Positions 38,401-52,409 of a DNA stretch of 64,000 nucleotides are shown here, one piece after another. How positions within the stretch are numbered: position 1 is the first letter of the stretch; each line of letters begins with the position of its first letter. The translations under genes were made by a program, and so were the position numbers. Source of the stretch: Loxodes magnus (Eukaryota; Ciliophora; Karyorelictea; Loxodida; Loxodidae). The notes beneath the pieces are model-generated. The model ran no database searches. It saw only the letters and a program-made list of their open reading frames with translations, and was not told the origin of the DNA. The DNA is taken from the NCBI GenBank assembly GCA_946699065.1, contig CAMPDV010000061.1, forward strand, positions 186,001 to 250,000. Direction: 5' to 3'.

Positions 38401-41400
38401 TTATTAAGGTATTGAAAAAGAGAAAAAAAATTCAGTTTATTTCAACGAGGTCGACATCCGGAATAGGTGTCTTCCTCGCAACCAGTTATACTGGCTTAGA
38501 CTAGGAAAGGGTTTACCGTTGGAGAGTAATGTATATTAAAGTCGGAAAGTAATTTAAAGTAAAAGAAATGTATTTTATTAAGGTATTGAAAAAGAGAAAA
38601 AAAATTCAGTTTATTTCAACGAGGTCGACATCCGGAATAGGTGTCTTCCTCGCAACCAGTTATACTGGCTTAGACTAGGAAAGGGTTTACCGTTGGAGAG
38701 TAATGTATATTAAAGTCGGAAAGTAATTTAAAGTAAAAGAAATGTATTTTATTAAGGTATTGAAAAAGAGAAAAAAAATTCAGTTTATTTCAACGAGGTC
38801 GACATCCGGAATAGGTGTCTTCCTCGCAACCAGTTATACTGGCTTAGACTAGGAAAGGGTTTACCGTTGGAGAGTAATGTATATTAAAGTCGGAAAGTAA
38901 TTTAAAGTAAAAGAAATGTATTTTATTAAGGTATTGAAAAAGAGAAAAAAAAATTCAGTTTATTTCAACGAGGTCGACATCCGGAATAGGTGTCTTCCTC
39001 GCAACCAGTTATACTGGCTTAGACTAGGAAAGGGTTTACCGTTGGAGAGTAATGTATATTAAAGTCGGAAAGTAATTTAAAGTAAAAGAAATGTATTTTA
39101 TTAAGGTATTGAAAAAGAGAAAAAAAATTCAGTTTATTTCAACGAGGTCGACATCCGGAATAGGTGTCTTCCTCGCAACCAGTTATACTGGCTTAGACTA
39201 GGAAAGGGTTTACCGTTGGAGAGTAATGTATATTAAAGTCGGAAAGTAATTTAAAGTAAAAGAAATGTATTTTATTAAGGTATTGAAAAAGAGAAAAAAA
39301 ATTCAGTTTATTTCAACGAGGTCGACATCCGGAATAGGTGTCTTCCTCGCAACCAGTTATACTGGCTTAGACTAGGAAAGGGTTTACCGTTGGAGAGTAA
39401 TGTATATTAAAGTCGGAAAGTAATTTAAAGTAAAAGAAATGTATTTTATTAAGGTATTGAAAAAGAGAAAAAAAATTCAGTTTATTTCAACGAGGTCGAC
39501 ATCCGGAATAGGTGTCTTCCTCGCAACCAGTTATACTGGCTTAGACTAGGAAAGGGTTTACCGTTGGAGAGTAATGTATATTAAAGTCGGAAAGTAATTT
39601 AAAGTAAAAGAAATGTATTTTATTAAGGTATTGAAAAAGAGAAAAAAAATTCAGTTTATTTCAACGAGGTCGACATCCGGAATAGGTGTCTTCCTCGCAA
39701 CCAGTTATACTGGCTTAGACTAGGAAAGGGTTTACCGTTGGAGAGTAATGTATATTAAAGTCGGAAAGTAATTTAAAGTAAAAGAAATGTATTTTATTAA
39801 GGTATTGAAAAAGAGAAAAAAAATTCAGTTTATTTCAACGAGGTCGACATCCGGAATAGGTGTCTTCCTCGCAACCAGTTATACTGGCTTAGACTAGGAA
39901 AGGGTTTACCGTTGGAGAGTAATGTATATTAAAGTCGGAAAGTAATTTAAAGTAAAAGAAATGTATTTTATTAAGGTATTGAAAAAGAGAAAAAAAATTC
40001 AGTTTATTTCAACGAGGTCGACATCCGGAATAGGTGTCTTCCTCGCAACCAGTTATACTGGCTTAGACTAGGAAAGGGTTTACCGTTGGAGAGTAATGTA
40101 TATTAAAGTCGGAAAGTAATTTAAAGTAAAAGAAATGTATTTTATTAAGGTATTGAAAAAGAGAAAAAAAATTCAGTTTATTTCAACGAGGTCGACATCC
40201 GGAATAGGTGTCTTCCTCGCAACCAGTTATACTGGCTTAGACTAGGAAAGGGTTTACCGTTGGAGAGTAATGTATATTAAAGTCGGAAAGTAATTTAAAG
40301 TAAAAGAAATGTATTTTATTAAGGTATTGAAAAAGAGAAAAAAAATTCAGTTTATTTCAACGAGGTCGACATCCGGAATAGGTGTCTTCCTCGCAACCAG
40401 TTATACTGGCTTAGACTAGGAAAGGGTTTACCGTTGGAGAGTAATGTATATTAAAGTCGGAAAGTAATTTAAAGTAAAAGAAATGTATTTTTATTAAGGT
40501 ATTGAAAAAGAGAAAAAAAATTCAGTTTATTTCAACGAGGTCGACATCCGGAATAGGTGTCTTCCTCGCAACCAGTTATACTGGCTTAGACTAGGAAAGG
40601 GTTTACCGTTGGAGAGTAATGTATATTAAAGTCGGAAAGTAATTTAAAGTAAAAGAAATGTATTTTATTAAGGTATTGAAAAAGAGAAAAAAAATTCAGT
40701 TTATTTCAACGAGGTCGACATCCGGAATAGGTGTCTTCCTCGCAACCAGTTATACTGGCTTAGACTAGGAAAGGGTTTACCGTTGGAGAGTAATGTATAT
40801 TAAAGTCGGAAAGTAATTTAAAGTAAAAGAAATGTATTTTATTAAGGTATTGAAAAAGAGAAAAAAAATTCAGTTTATTTCAACGAGGTCGACATCCGGA
40901 ATAGGTGTCTTCCTCGCAACCAGTTATACTGGCTTAGACTAGGAAAGGGTTTACCGTTGGAGAGTAATGTATATTAAAGTCGGAAAGTAATTTAAAGTAA
41001 AAGAAATGTATTTTATTAAGGTATTGAAAAAGAGAAAAAAAATTCAGTTTATTTCAACGAGGTCGACATCCGGAATAGGTGTCTTCCTCGCAACCAGTTT
41101 ATACTGGCTTAGACTAGGAAAGGGTTTACCGTTGGAGAGTAATGTATATTAAAGTCGGAAAGTAATTTAAAGTAAAAGAAATGTATTTTATTAAGGTATT
41201 GAAAAAGAGAAAAAAAATTCAGTTTATTTCAACGAGGTCGACATCCGGAATAGGTGTCTTCCTCGCAACCAGTTATACTGGCTTAGACTAGGAAAGGGTT
41301 TACCGTTGGAGAGTAATGTATATTAAAGTCGGAAAGTAATTTAAAGTAAAAGAAATGTATTTTATTAAGGTATTGAAAAAGAGAAAAAAAATTCAGTTTA

Positions 41401-44400
41401 TTTCAACGAGGTCGACATCCGGAATAGGTGTCTTCCTCGCAACCAGTTATACTGGCTTAGACTAGGAAAGGGTTTACCGTTGGAGAGTAATGTATATTAA
41501 AGTCGGAAAGTAATTTAAAGTAAAAGAAATGTATTTTATTAAGGTATTGAAAAAGAGAAAAAAAATTCAGTTTATTTCAACGAGGTCGACATCCGGAATA
41601 GGTGTCTTCCTCGCAACCAGTTATACTGGCTTAGACTAGGAAAGGGTTTACCGTTGGAGAGTAATGTATATTAAAGTCGGAAAGTAATTTAAAGTAAAAG
41701 AAATGTATTTTATTAAGGTATTGAAAAAGAGAAAAAAAATTCAGTTTATTTCAACGAGGTCGACATCCGGAATAGGTGTCTTCCTCGCAACCAGTTATAC
41801 TGGCTTAGACTAGGAAAGGGTTTACCGTTGGAGAGTAATGTATATTAAAGTCGGAAAGTAATTTAAAGTAAAAGAAATGTATTTTATTAAGGTATTGAAA
41901 AAGAGAAAAAAAATTCAGTTTATTTCAACGAGGTCGACATCCGGAATAGGTGTCTTCCTCGCAACCAGTTATACTGGCTTAGACTAGGAAAGGGTTTACC
42001 GTTGGAGAGTAATGTATATTAAAGTCGGAAAGTAATTTAAAGTAAAAGAAATGTATTTTATTAAGGTATTGAAAAAGAGAAAAAAAATTCAGTTTATTTC
42101 AACGAGGTCGACATCCGGAATAGGTGTCTTCCTCGCAACCAGTTATACTGGCTTAGACTAGGAAAGGGTTTACCGTTGGAGAGTAATGTATATTAAAGTC
42201 GGAAAGTAATTTAAAGTAAAAGAAATGTATTTTATTAAGGTATTGAAAAAGAGAAAAAAAATTCAGTTTATTTCAACGAGGTCGACATCCGGAATAGGTG
42301 TCTTCCTCGCAACCAGTTATACTGGCTTAGACTAGGAAAGGGTTTACCGTTGGAGAGTAATGTATATTAAAGTCGGAAAGTAATTTAAAGTAAAAGAAAT
42401 GTATTTTATTAAGGTATTGAAAAAGAGAAAAAAAATTCAGTTTATTTCAACGAGGTCGACATCCGGAATAGGTGTCTTCCTCGCAACCAGTTATACTGGC
42501 TTAGACTAGGAAAGGGTTTACCGTTGGAGAGTAATGTATATTAAAGTCGGAAAGTAATTTAAAGTAAAAGAAATGTATTTTATTAAGGTATTGAAAAAGA
42601 GAAAAAAAATTCAGTTTATTTCAACGAGGTCGACATCCGGAATAGGTGTCTTCCTCGCAACCAGTTATACTGGCTTAGACTAGGAAAGGGTTTACCGTTG
42701 GAGAGTAATGTATATTAAAGTCGGAAAGTAATTTAAAGTAAAAGAAATGTATTTTATTAAGGTATTGAAAAAGAGAAAAAAAATTCAGTTTATTTCAACG
42801 AGGTCGACATCCGGAATAGGTGTCTTCCTCGCAACCAGTTATACTGGCTTAGACTAGGAAAGGGTTTACCGTTGGAGAGTAATGTATATTAAAGTCGGAA
42901 AGTAATTTAAAGTAAAAGAAATGTATTTTATTAAGGTATTGAAAAAGAGAAAAAAAATTCAGTTTATTTCAACGAGGTCGACATCCGGAATAGGTGTCTT
43001 CCTCGCAACCAGTTATACTGGCTTAGACTAGGAAAGGGTTTACCGTTGGAGAGTAATGTATATTAAAGTCGGAAAGTAATTTAAAGTAAAAGAAATGTAT
43101 TTTATTAAGGTATTGAAAAAGAGAAAAAAAATTCAGTTTATTTCAACGAGGTCGACATCCGGAATAGGTGTCTTCCTCGCAACCAGTTATACTGGCTTAG
43201 ACTAGGAAAGGGTTTACCGTTGGAGAGTAATGTATATTAAAGTCGGAAAGTAATTTAAAGTAAAAGAAATGTATTTTATTAAGGTATTGAAAAAGAGAAA
43301 AAAAATTCAGTTTATTTCAACGAGGTCGACATCCGGAATAGGTGTCTTCCTCGCAACCAGTTATACTGGCTTAGACTAGGAAAGGGTTTACCGTTGGAGA
43401 GTAATGTATATTAAAGTCGGAAAGTAATTTAAAGTAAAAGAAATGTATTTTATTAAGGTATTGAAAAAGAGAAAAAAAATTCAGTTTATTTCAACGAGGT
43501 CGACATCCGGAATAGGTGTCTTCCTCGCAACCAGTTATACTGGCTTAGACTAGGAAAGGGTTTACCGTTGGAGAGTAATGTATATTAAAGTCGGAAAGTA
43601 ATTTAAAGTAAAAGAAATGTATTTTATTAAGGTATTGAAAAAGAGAAAAAAAATTCAGTTTATTTCAACGAGGTCGACATCCGGAATAGGTGTCTTCCTC
43701 GCAACCAGTTATACTGGCTTAGACTAGGAAAGGGTTTACCGTTGGAGAGTAATGTATATTAAAGTCGGAAAGTAATTTAAAGTAAAAGAAATGTATTTTA
43801 TTAAGGTATTGAAAAAGAGAAAAAAAATTCAGTTTATTTCAACGAGGTCGACATCCGGAATAGGTGTCTTCCTCGCAACCAGTTATACTGGCTTAGACTA
43901 GGAAAGGGTTTACCGTTGGAGAGTAATGTATATTAAAGTCGGAAAGTAATTTAAAGTAAAAGAAATGTATTTTATTAAGGTATTGAAAAAGAGAAAAAAA
44001 ATTCAGTTTATTTCAACGAGGTCGACATCCGGAATAGGTGTCTTCCTCGCAACCAGTTATACTGGCTTAGACTAGGAAAGGGTTTACCGTTGGAGAGTAA
44101 TGTATATTAAAGTCGGAAAGTAATTTAAAGTAAAAGAAATGTATTTTATTAAGGTATTGAAAAAGAGAAAAAAAATTCAGTTTATTTCAACGAGGTCGAC
44201 ATCCGGAATAGGTGTCTTCCTCGCAACCAGTTATACTGGCTTAGACTAGGAAAGGGTTTACCGTTGGAGAGTAATGTATATTAAAGTCGGAAAGTAATTT
44301 AAAGTAAAAGAAATGTATTTTATTAAGGTATTGAAAAAGAGAAAAAAAATTCAGTTTATTTCAACGAGGTCGACATCCGGAATAGGTGTCTTCCTCGCAA

Positions 44401-47400
44401 CCAGTTATACTGGCTTAGACTAGGAAAGGGTTTACCGTTGGAGAGTAATGTATATTAAAGTCGGAAAGTAATTTAAAGTAAAAGAAATGTATTTTATTAA
44501 GGTATTGAAAAAGAGAAAAAAAATTCAGTTTATTTCAACGAGGTCGACATCCGGAATAGGTGTCTTCCTCGCAACCAGTTATACTGGCTTAGACTAGGAA
44601 AGGGTTTACCGTTGGAGAGTAATGTATATTAAAGTCGGAAAGTAATTTAAAGTAAAAGAAATGTATTTTATTAAGGTATTGAAAAAGAGAAAAAAAATTC
44701 AGTTTATTTCAACGAGGTCGACATCCGGAATAGGTGTCTTCCTCGCAACCAGTTATACTGGCTTAGACTAGGAAAGGGTTTACCGTTGGAGAGTAATGTA
44801 TATTAAAGTCGGAAAGTAATTTAAAGTAAAAGAAATGTATTTTATTAAGGTATTGAAAAAGAGAAAAAAAATTCAGTTTATTTCAACGAGGTCGACATCC
44901 GGAATAGGTGTCTTCCTCGCAACCAGTTATACTGGCTTAGACTAGGAAAGGGTTTACCGTTGGAGAGTAATGTATATTAAAGTCGGAAAGTAATTTAAAG
45001 TAAAAGAAATGTATTTTATTAAGGTATTGAAAAAGAGAAAAAAAATTCAGTTTATTTCAACGAGGTCGACATCCGGAATAGGTGTCTTCCTCGCAACCAG
45101 TTATACTGGCTTAGACTAGGAAAGGGTTTACCGTTGGAGAGTAATGTATATTAAAGTCGGAAAGTAATTTAAAGTAAAAGAAATGTATTTTATTAAGGTA
45201 TTGAAAAAGAGAAAAAAAATTCAGTTTATTTCAACGAGGTCGACATCCGGAATAGGTGTCTTCCTCGCAACCAGTTATACTGGCTTAGACTAGGAAAGGG
45301 TTTACCGTTGGAGAGTAATGTATATTAAAGTCGGAAAGTAATTTAAAGTAAAAGAAATGTATTTTATTAAGGTATTGAAAAAGAGAAAAAAAATTCAGTT
45401 TATTTCAACGAGGTCGACATCCGGAATAGGTGTCTTCCTCGCAACCAGTTATACTGGCTTAGACTAGGAAAGGGTTTACCGTTGGAGAGTAATGTATATT
45501 AAAGTCGGAAAGTAATTTAAAGTAAAAGAAATGTATTTTATTAAGGTATTGAAAAAGAGAAAAAAAATTCAGTTTATTTCAACGAGGTCGACATCCGGAA
45601 TAGGTGTCTTCCTCGCAACCAGTTATACTGGCTTAGACTAGGAAAGGGTTTACCGTTGGAGAGTAATGTATATTAAAGTCGGAAAGTAATTTAAAGTAAA
45701 AGAAATGTATTTTATTAAGGTATTGAAAAAGAGAAAAAAAATTCAGTTTATTTCAACGAGGTCGACATCCGGAATAGGTGTCTTCCTCGCAACCAGTTAT
45801 ACTGGCTTAGACTAGGAAAGGGTTTACCGTTGGAGAGTAATGTATATTAAAGTCGGAAAGTAATTTAAAGTAAAAGAAATGTATTTTATTAAGGTATTGA
45901 AAAAGAGAAAAAAAATTCAGTTTATTTCAACGAGGTCGACATCCGGAATAGGTGTCTTCCTCGCAACCAGTTATACTGGCTTAGACTAGGAAAGGGTTTA
46001 CCGTTGGAGAGTAATGTATATTAAAGTCGGAAAGTAATTTAAAGTAAAAGAAATGTATTTTATTAAGGTATTGAAAAAGAGAAAAAAAATTCAGTTTATT
46101 TCAACGAGGTCGACATCCGGAATAGGTGTCTTCCTCGCAACCAGTTATACTGGCTTAGACTAGGAAAGGGTTTACCGTTGGAGAGTAATGTATATTAAAG
46201 TCGGAAAGTAATTTAAAGTAAAAGAAATGTATTTTATTAAGGTATTGAAAAAGAGAAAAAAAATTCAGTTTATTTCAACGAGGTCGACATCCGGAATAGG
46301 TGTCTTCCTCGCAACCAGTTATACTGGCTTAGACTAGGAAAGGGTTTACCGTTGGAGAGTAATGTATATTAAAGTCGGAAAGTAATTTAAAGTAAAAGAA
46401 ATGTATTTTATTAAGGTATTGAAAAAGAGAAAAAAAATTCAGTTTATTTCAACGAGGTCGACATCCGGAATAGGTGTCTTCCTCGCAACCAGTTATACTG
46501 GCTTAGACTAGGAAAGGGTTTACCGTTGGAGAGTAATGTATATTAAAGTCGGAAAGTAATTTAAAGTAAAAGAAATGTATTTTATTAAGGTATTGAAAAA
46601 GAGAAAAAAAATTCAGTTTATTTCAACGAGGTCGACATCCGGAATAGGTGTCTTCCTCGCAACCAGTTATACTGGCTTAGACTAGGAAAGGGTTTACCGT
46701 TGGAGAGTAATGTATATTAAAGTCGGAAAGTAATTTAAAGTAAAAGAAATGTATTTTATTAAGGTATTGAAAAAGAGAAAAAAAATTCAGTTTATTTCAA
46801 CGAGGTCGACATCCGGAATAGGTGTCTTCCTCGCAACCAGTTATACTGGCTTAGACTAGGAAAGGGTTTACCGTTGGAGAGTAATGTATATTAAAGTCGG
46901 AAAGTAATTTAAAGTAAAAGAAATGTATTTTATTAAGGTATTGAAAAAGAGAAAAAAAATTCAGTTTATTTCAACGAGGTCGACATCCGGAATAGGTGTC
47001 TTCCTCGCAACCAGTTATACTGGCTTAGACTAGGAAAGGGTTTACCGTTGGAGAGTAATGTATATTAAAGTCGGAAAGTAATTTAAAGTAAAAGAAATGT
47101 ATTTTATTAAGGTATTGAAAAAGAGAAAAAAAATTCAGTTTATTTCAACGAGGTCGACATCCGGAATAGGTGTCTTCCTCGCAACCAGTTATACTGGCTT
47201 AGACTAGGAAAGGGTTTACCGTTGGAGAGTAATGTATATTAAAGTCGGAAAGTAATTTAAAGTAAAAGAAATGTATTTTATTAAGGTATTGAAAAAGAGA
47301 AAAAAAATTCAGTTTATTTCAACGAGGTCGACATCCGGAATAGGTGTCTTCCTCGCAACCAGTTATACTGGCTTAGACTAGGAAAGGGTTTACCGTTGGA

Positions 47401-50400
47401 GAGTAATGTATATTAAAGTCGGAAAGTAATTTAAAGTAAAAGAAATGTATTTTATTAAGGTATTGAAAAAGAGAAAAAAAATTCAGTTTATTTCAACGAG
47501 GTCGACATCCGGAATAGGTGTCTTCCTCGCAACCAGTTATACTGGCTTAGACTAGGAAAGGGTTTACCGTTGGAGAGTAATGTATATTAAAGTCGGAAAG
47601 TAATTTAAAGTAAAAGAAATGTATTTTATTAAGGTATTGAAAAAGAGAAAAAAAATTCAGTTTATTTCAACGAGGTCGACATCCGGAATAGGTGTCTTCC
47701 TCGCAACCAGTTATACTGGCTTAGACTAGGAAAGGGTTTACCGTTGGAGAGTAATGTATATTAAAGTCGGAAAGTAATTTAAAGTAAAAGAAATGTATTT
47801 TATTAAGGTATTGAAAAAGAGAAAAAAAATTCAGTTTATTTCAACGAGGTCGACATCCGGAATAGGTGTCTTCCTCGCAACCAGTTATACTGGCTTAGAC
47901 TAGGAAAGGGTTTACCGTTGGAGAGTAATGTATATTAAAGTCGGAAAGTAATTTAAAGTAAAAGAAATGTATTTTATTAAGGTATTGAAAAAGAGAAAAA
48001 AAATTCAGTTTATTTCAACGAGGTCGACATCCGGAATAGGTGTCTTCCTCGCAACCAGTTATACTGGCTTAGACTAGGAAAGGGTTTACCGTTGGAGAGT
48101 AATGTATATTAAAGTCGGAAAGTAATTTAAAGTAAAAGAAATGTATTTTATTAAGGTATTGAAAAAGAGAAAAAAAATTCAGTTTATTTCAACGAGGTCG
48201 ACATCCGGAATAGGTGTCTTCCTCGCAACCAGTTATACTGGCTTAGACTAGGAAAGGGTTTACCGTTGGAGAGTAATGTATATTAAAGTCGGAAAGTAAT
48301 TTAAAGTAAAAGAAATGTATTTTATTAAGGTATTGAAAAAGAGAAAAAAAATTCAGTTTATTTCAACGAGGTCGACATCCGGAATAGGTGTCTTCCTCGC
48401 AACCAGTTATACTGGCTTAGACTAGGAAAGGGTTTACCGTTGGAGAGTAATGTATATTAAAGTCGGAAAGTAATTTAAAGTAAAAGAAATGTATTTTATT
48501 AAGGTATTGAAAAAGAGAAAAAAAATTCAGTTTATTTCAACGAGGTCGACATCCGGAATAGGTGTCTTCCTCGCAACCAGTTATACTGGCTTAGACTAGG
48601 AAAGGGTTTACCGTTGGAGAGTAATGTATATTAAAGTCGGAAAGTAATTTAAAGTAAAAGAAATGTATTTTATTAAGGTATTGAAAAAGAGAAAAAAAAT
48701 TCAGTTTATTTCAACGAGGTCGACATCCGGAATAGGTGTCTTCCTCGCAACCAGTTATACTGGCTTAGACTAGGAAAGGGTTTACCGTTGGAGAGTAATG
48801 TATATTAAAGTCGGAAAGTAATTTAAAGTAAAAGAAATGTATTTTATTAAGGTATTGAAAAAGAGAAAAAAAATTCAGTTTATTTCAACGAGGTCGACAT
48901 CCGGAATAGGTGTCTTCCTCGCAACCAGTTATACTGGCTTAGACTAGGAAAGGGTTTACCGTTGGAGAGTAATGTATATTAAAGTCGGAAAGTAATTTAA
49001 AGTAAAAGAAATGTATTTTATTAAGGTATTGAAAAAGAGAAAAAAAATTCAGTTTATTTCAACGAGGTCGACATCCGGAATAGGTGTCTTCCTCGCAACC
49101 AGTTATACTGGCTTAGACTAGGAAAGGGTTTACCGTTGGAGAGTAATGTATATTAAAGTCGGAAAGTAATTTAAAGTAAAAGAAATGTATTTTATTAAGG
49201 TATTGAAAAAGAGAAAAAAAATTCAGTTTATTTCAACGAGGTCGACATCCGGAATAGGTGTCTTCCTCGCAACCAGTTATACTGGCTTAGACTAGGAAAG
49301 GGTTTACCGTTGGAGAGTAATGTATATTAAAGTCGGAAAGTAATTTAAAGTAAAAGAAATGTATTTTATTAAGGTATTGAAAAAGAGAAAAAAAATTCAG
49401 TTTATTTCAACGAGGTCGACATCCGGAATAGGTGTCTTCCTCGCAACCAGTTATACTGGCTTAGACTAGGAAAGGGTTTACCGTTGGAGAGTAATGTATA
49501 TTAAAGTCGGAAAGTAATTTAAAGTAAAAGAAATGTATTTTATTAAGGTATTGAAAAAGAGAAAAAAAATTCAGTTTATTTCAACGAGGTCGACATCCGG
49601 AATAGGTGTCTTCCTCGCAACCAGTTATACTGGCTTAGACTAGGAAAGGGTTTACCGTTGGAGAGTAATGTATATTAAAGTCGGAAAGTAATTTAAAGTA
49701 AAAGAAATGTATTTTATTAAGGTATTGAAAAAGAGAAAAAAAATTCAGTTTATTTCAACGAGGTCGACATCCGGAATAGGTGTCTTCCTCGCAACCAGTT
49801 ATACTGGCTTAGACTAGGAAAGGGTTTACCGTTGGAGAGTAATGTATATTAAAGTCGGAAAGTAATTTAAAGTAAAAGAAATGTATTTTATTAAGGTATT
49901 GAAAAAGAGAAAAAAAATTCAGTTTATTTCAACGAGGTCGACATCCGGAATAGGTGTCTTCCTCGCAACCAGTTATACTGGCTTAGACTAGGAAAGGGTT
50001 TACCGTTGGAGAGTAATGTATATTAAAGTCGGAAAGTAATTTAAAGTAAAAGAAATGTATTTTATTAAGGTATTGAAAAAGAGAAAAAAAATTCAGTTTA
50101 TTTCAACGAGGTCGACATCCGGAATAGGTGTCTTCCTCGCAACCAGTTATACTGGCTTAGACTAGGAAAGGGTTTACCGTTGGAGAGTAATGTATATTAA
50201 AGTCGGAAAGTAATTTAAAGTAAAAGAAATGTATTTTATTAAGGTATTGAAAAAGAGAAAAAAAATTCAGTTTATTTCAACGAGGTCGACATCCGGAATA
50301 GGTGTCTTCCTCGCAACCAGTTATACTGGCTTAGACTAGGAAAGGGTTTACCGTTGGAGAGTAATGTATATTAAAGTCGGAAAGTAATTTAAAGTAAAAG

Positions 50401-52409
50401 AAATGTATTTTATTAAGGTATTGAAAAAGAGAAAAAAAATTCAGTTTATTTCAACGAGGTCGACATCCGGAATAGGTGTCTTCCTCGCAACCAGTTATAC
50501 TGGCTTAGACTAGGAAAGGGTTTACCGTTGGAGAGTAATGTATATTAAAGTCGGAAAGTAATTTAAAGTAAAAGAAATGTATTTTATTAAGGTATTGAAA
50601 AAGAGAAAAAAAATTCAGTTTATTTCAACGAGGTCGACATCCGGAATAGGTGTCTTCCTCGCAACCAGTTATACTGGCTTAGACTAGGAAAGGGTTTACC
50701 GTTGGAGAGTAATGTATATTAAAGTCGGAAAGTAATTTAAAGTAAAAGAAATGTATTTTATTAAGGTATTGAAAAAGAGAAAAAAAATTCAGTTTATTTC
50801 AACGAGGTCGACATCCGGAATAGGTGTCTTCCTCGCAACCAGTTATACTGGCTTAGACTAGGAAAGGGTTTACCGTTGGAGAGTAATGTATATTAAAGTC
50901 GGAAAGTAATTTAAAGTAAAAGAAATGTATTTTATTAAGGTATTGAAAAAGAGAAAAAAAATTCAGTTTATTTCAACGAGGTCGACATCCGGAATAGGTG
51001 TCTTCCTCGCAACCAGTTATACTGGCTTAGACTAGGAAAGGGTTTACCGTTGGAGAGTAATGTATATTAAAGTCGGAAAGTAATTTAAAGTAAAAGAAAT
51101 GTATTTTATTAAGGTATTGAAAAAGAGAAAAAAAATTCAGTTTATTTCAACGAGGTCGACATCCGGAATAGGTGTCTTCCTCGCAACCAGTTATACTGGC
51201 TTAGACTAGGAAAGGGTTTACCGTTGGAGAGTAATGTATATTAAAGTCGGAAAGTAATTTAAAGTAAAAGAAATGTATTTTATTAAGGTATTGAAAAAGA
51301 GAAAAAAAATTCAGTTTATTTCAACGAGGTCGACATCCGGAATAGGTGTCTTCCTCGCAACCAGTTATACTGGCTTAGACTAGGAAAGGGTTTACCGTTG
51401 GAGAGTAATGTATATTAAAGTCGGAAAGTAATTTAAAGTAAAAGAAATGTATTTTATTAAGGTATTGAAAAAGAGAAAAAAAATTCAGTTTATTTCAACG
51501 AGGTCGACATCCGGAATAGGTGTCTTCCTCGCAACCAGTTATACTGGCTTAGACTAGGAAAGGGTTTACCGTTGGAGAGTAATGTATATTAAAGTCGGAA
51601 AGTAATTTAAAGTAAAAGAAATGTATTTTATTAAGGTATTGAAAAAGAGAAAAAAAATTCAGTTTATTTCAACGAGGTCGACATCCGGAATAGGTGTCTT
51701 CCTCGCAACCAGTTATACTGGCTTAGACTAGGAAAGGGTTTACCGTTGGAGAGTAATGTATATTAAAGTCGGAAAGTAATTTAAAGTAAAAGAAATGTAT
51801 TTTATTAAGGTATTGAAAAAGAGAAAAAAAATTCAGTTTATTTCAACGAGGTCGACATCCGGAATAGGTGTCTTCCTCGCAACCAGTTATACTGGCTTAG
51901 ACTAGGAAAGGGTTTACCGTTGGAGAGTAATGTATATTAAAGTCGGAAAGTAATTTAAAGTAAAAGAAATGTATTTTATTAAGGTATTGAAAAAGAGAAA
52001 AAAAATTCAGTTTATTTCAACGAGGTCGACATCCGGAATAGGTGTCTTCCTCGCAACCAGTTATACTGGCTTAGACTAGGAAAGGGTTTACCGTTGGAGA
52101 GTAATGTATATTAAAGTCGGAAAGTAATTTAAAGTAAAAGAAATGTATTTTATTAAGGTATTGAAAAAGAGAAAAAAAATTCAGTTTATTTCAACGAGGT
52201 CGACATCCGGAATAGGTGTCTTCCTCGCAACCAGTTATACTGGCTTAGACTAGGAAAGGGTTTACCGTTGGAGAGTAATGTATATTAAAGTCGGAAAGTA
52301 ATTTAAAGTAAAAGAAATGTATTTTATTAAGGTATTGAAAAAGAGAAAAAAAATTCAGTTTATTTCAACGAGGTCGACATCCGGAATAGGTGTCTTCCTC
52401 GCAACCAGT
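29439..52409. repeat. 174-bp satellite, about 132 tandem copies
   Basis: A 22,971-bp head-to-tail array with a unit of 174 bp. The start ACTGGCTTAG recurs at 29441, 29615, 29789 and so on to 52239, giving 131 full steps. The total is 4 bases longer than 131 x 174, and I see exactly four 1-base insertions, all in homopolymers (near 37553, 38947, 40489 and 41099). No substitutions were noticed, so the units are essentially identical. Each unit is GC-richer than the flanks and carries two adjacent hairpins: CGAGG...CCTCG (for example 29571-29603) and CCAGT-TAT-ACTGG (29607-29619). Such homogeneity means recent amplification or ongoing homogenisation. A centromeric, heterochromatic or germline-limited role is possible but is inference. 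Confidence 0.98.
29571..29619. repeat. double hairpin within each satellite unit (first copy)
   Basis: The first stem is CGAGG/CCTCG with an inner GACA/TGTC and CC/GG stem separated by a bulge. Three bases later comes the perfect palindrome CCAGTTATACTGG (5-bp stem, 3-base loop). The pair recurs in every unit, spaced 174 bp. Both outer ends of the whole array fall inside the second palindrome. Confidence 0.7.

Noticed and set aside
29439-52409. Interpretation of the 23-kb array as a CRISPR array or ribosomal spacer.
   Set aside because: There are no variable spacers because the whole unit repeats identically, and no rRNA gene sequence is present nearby.
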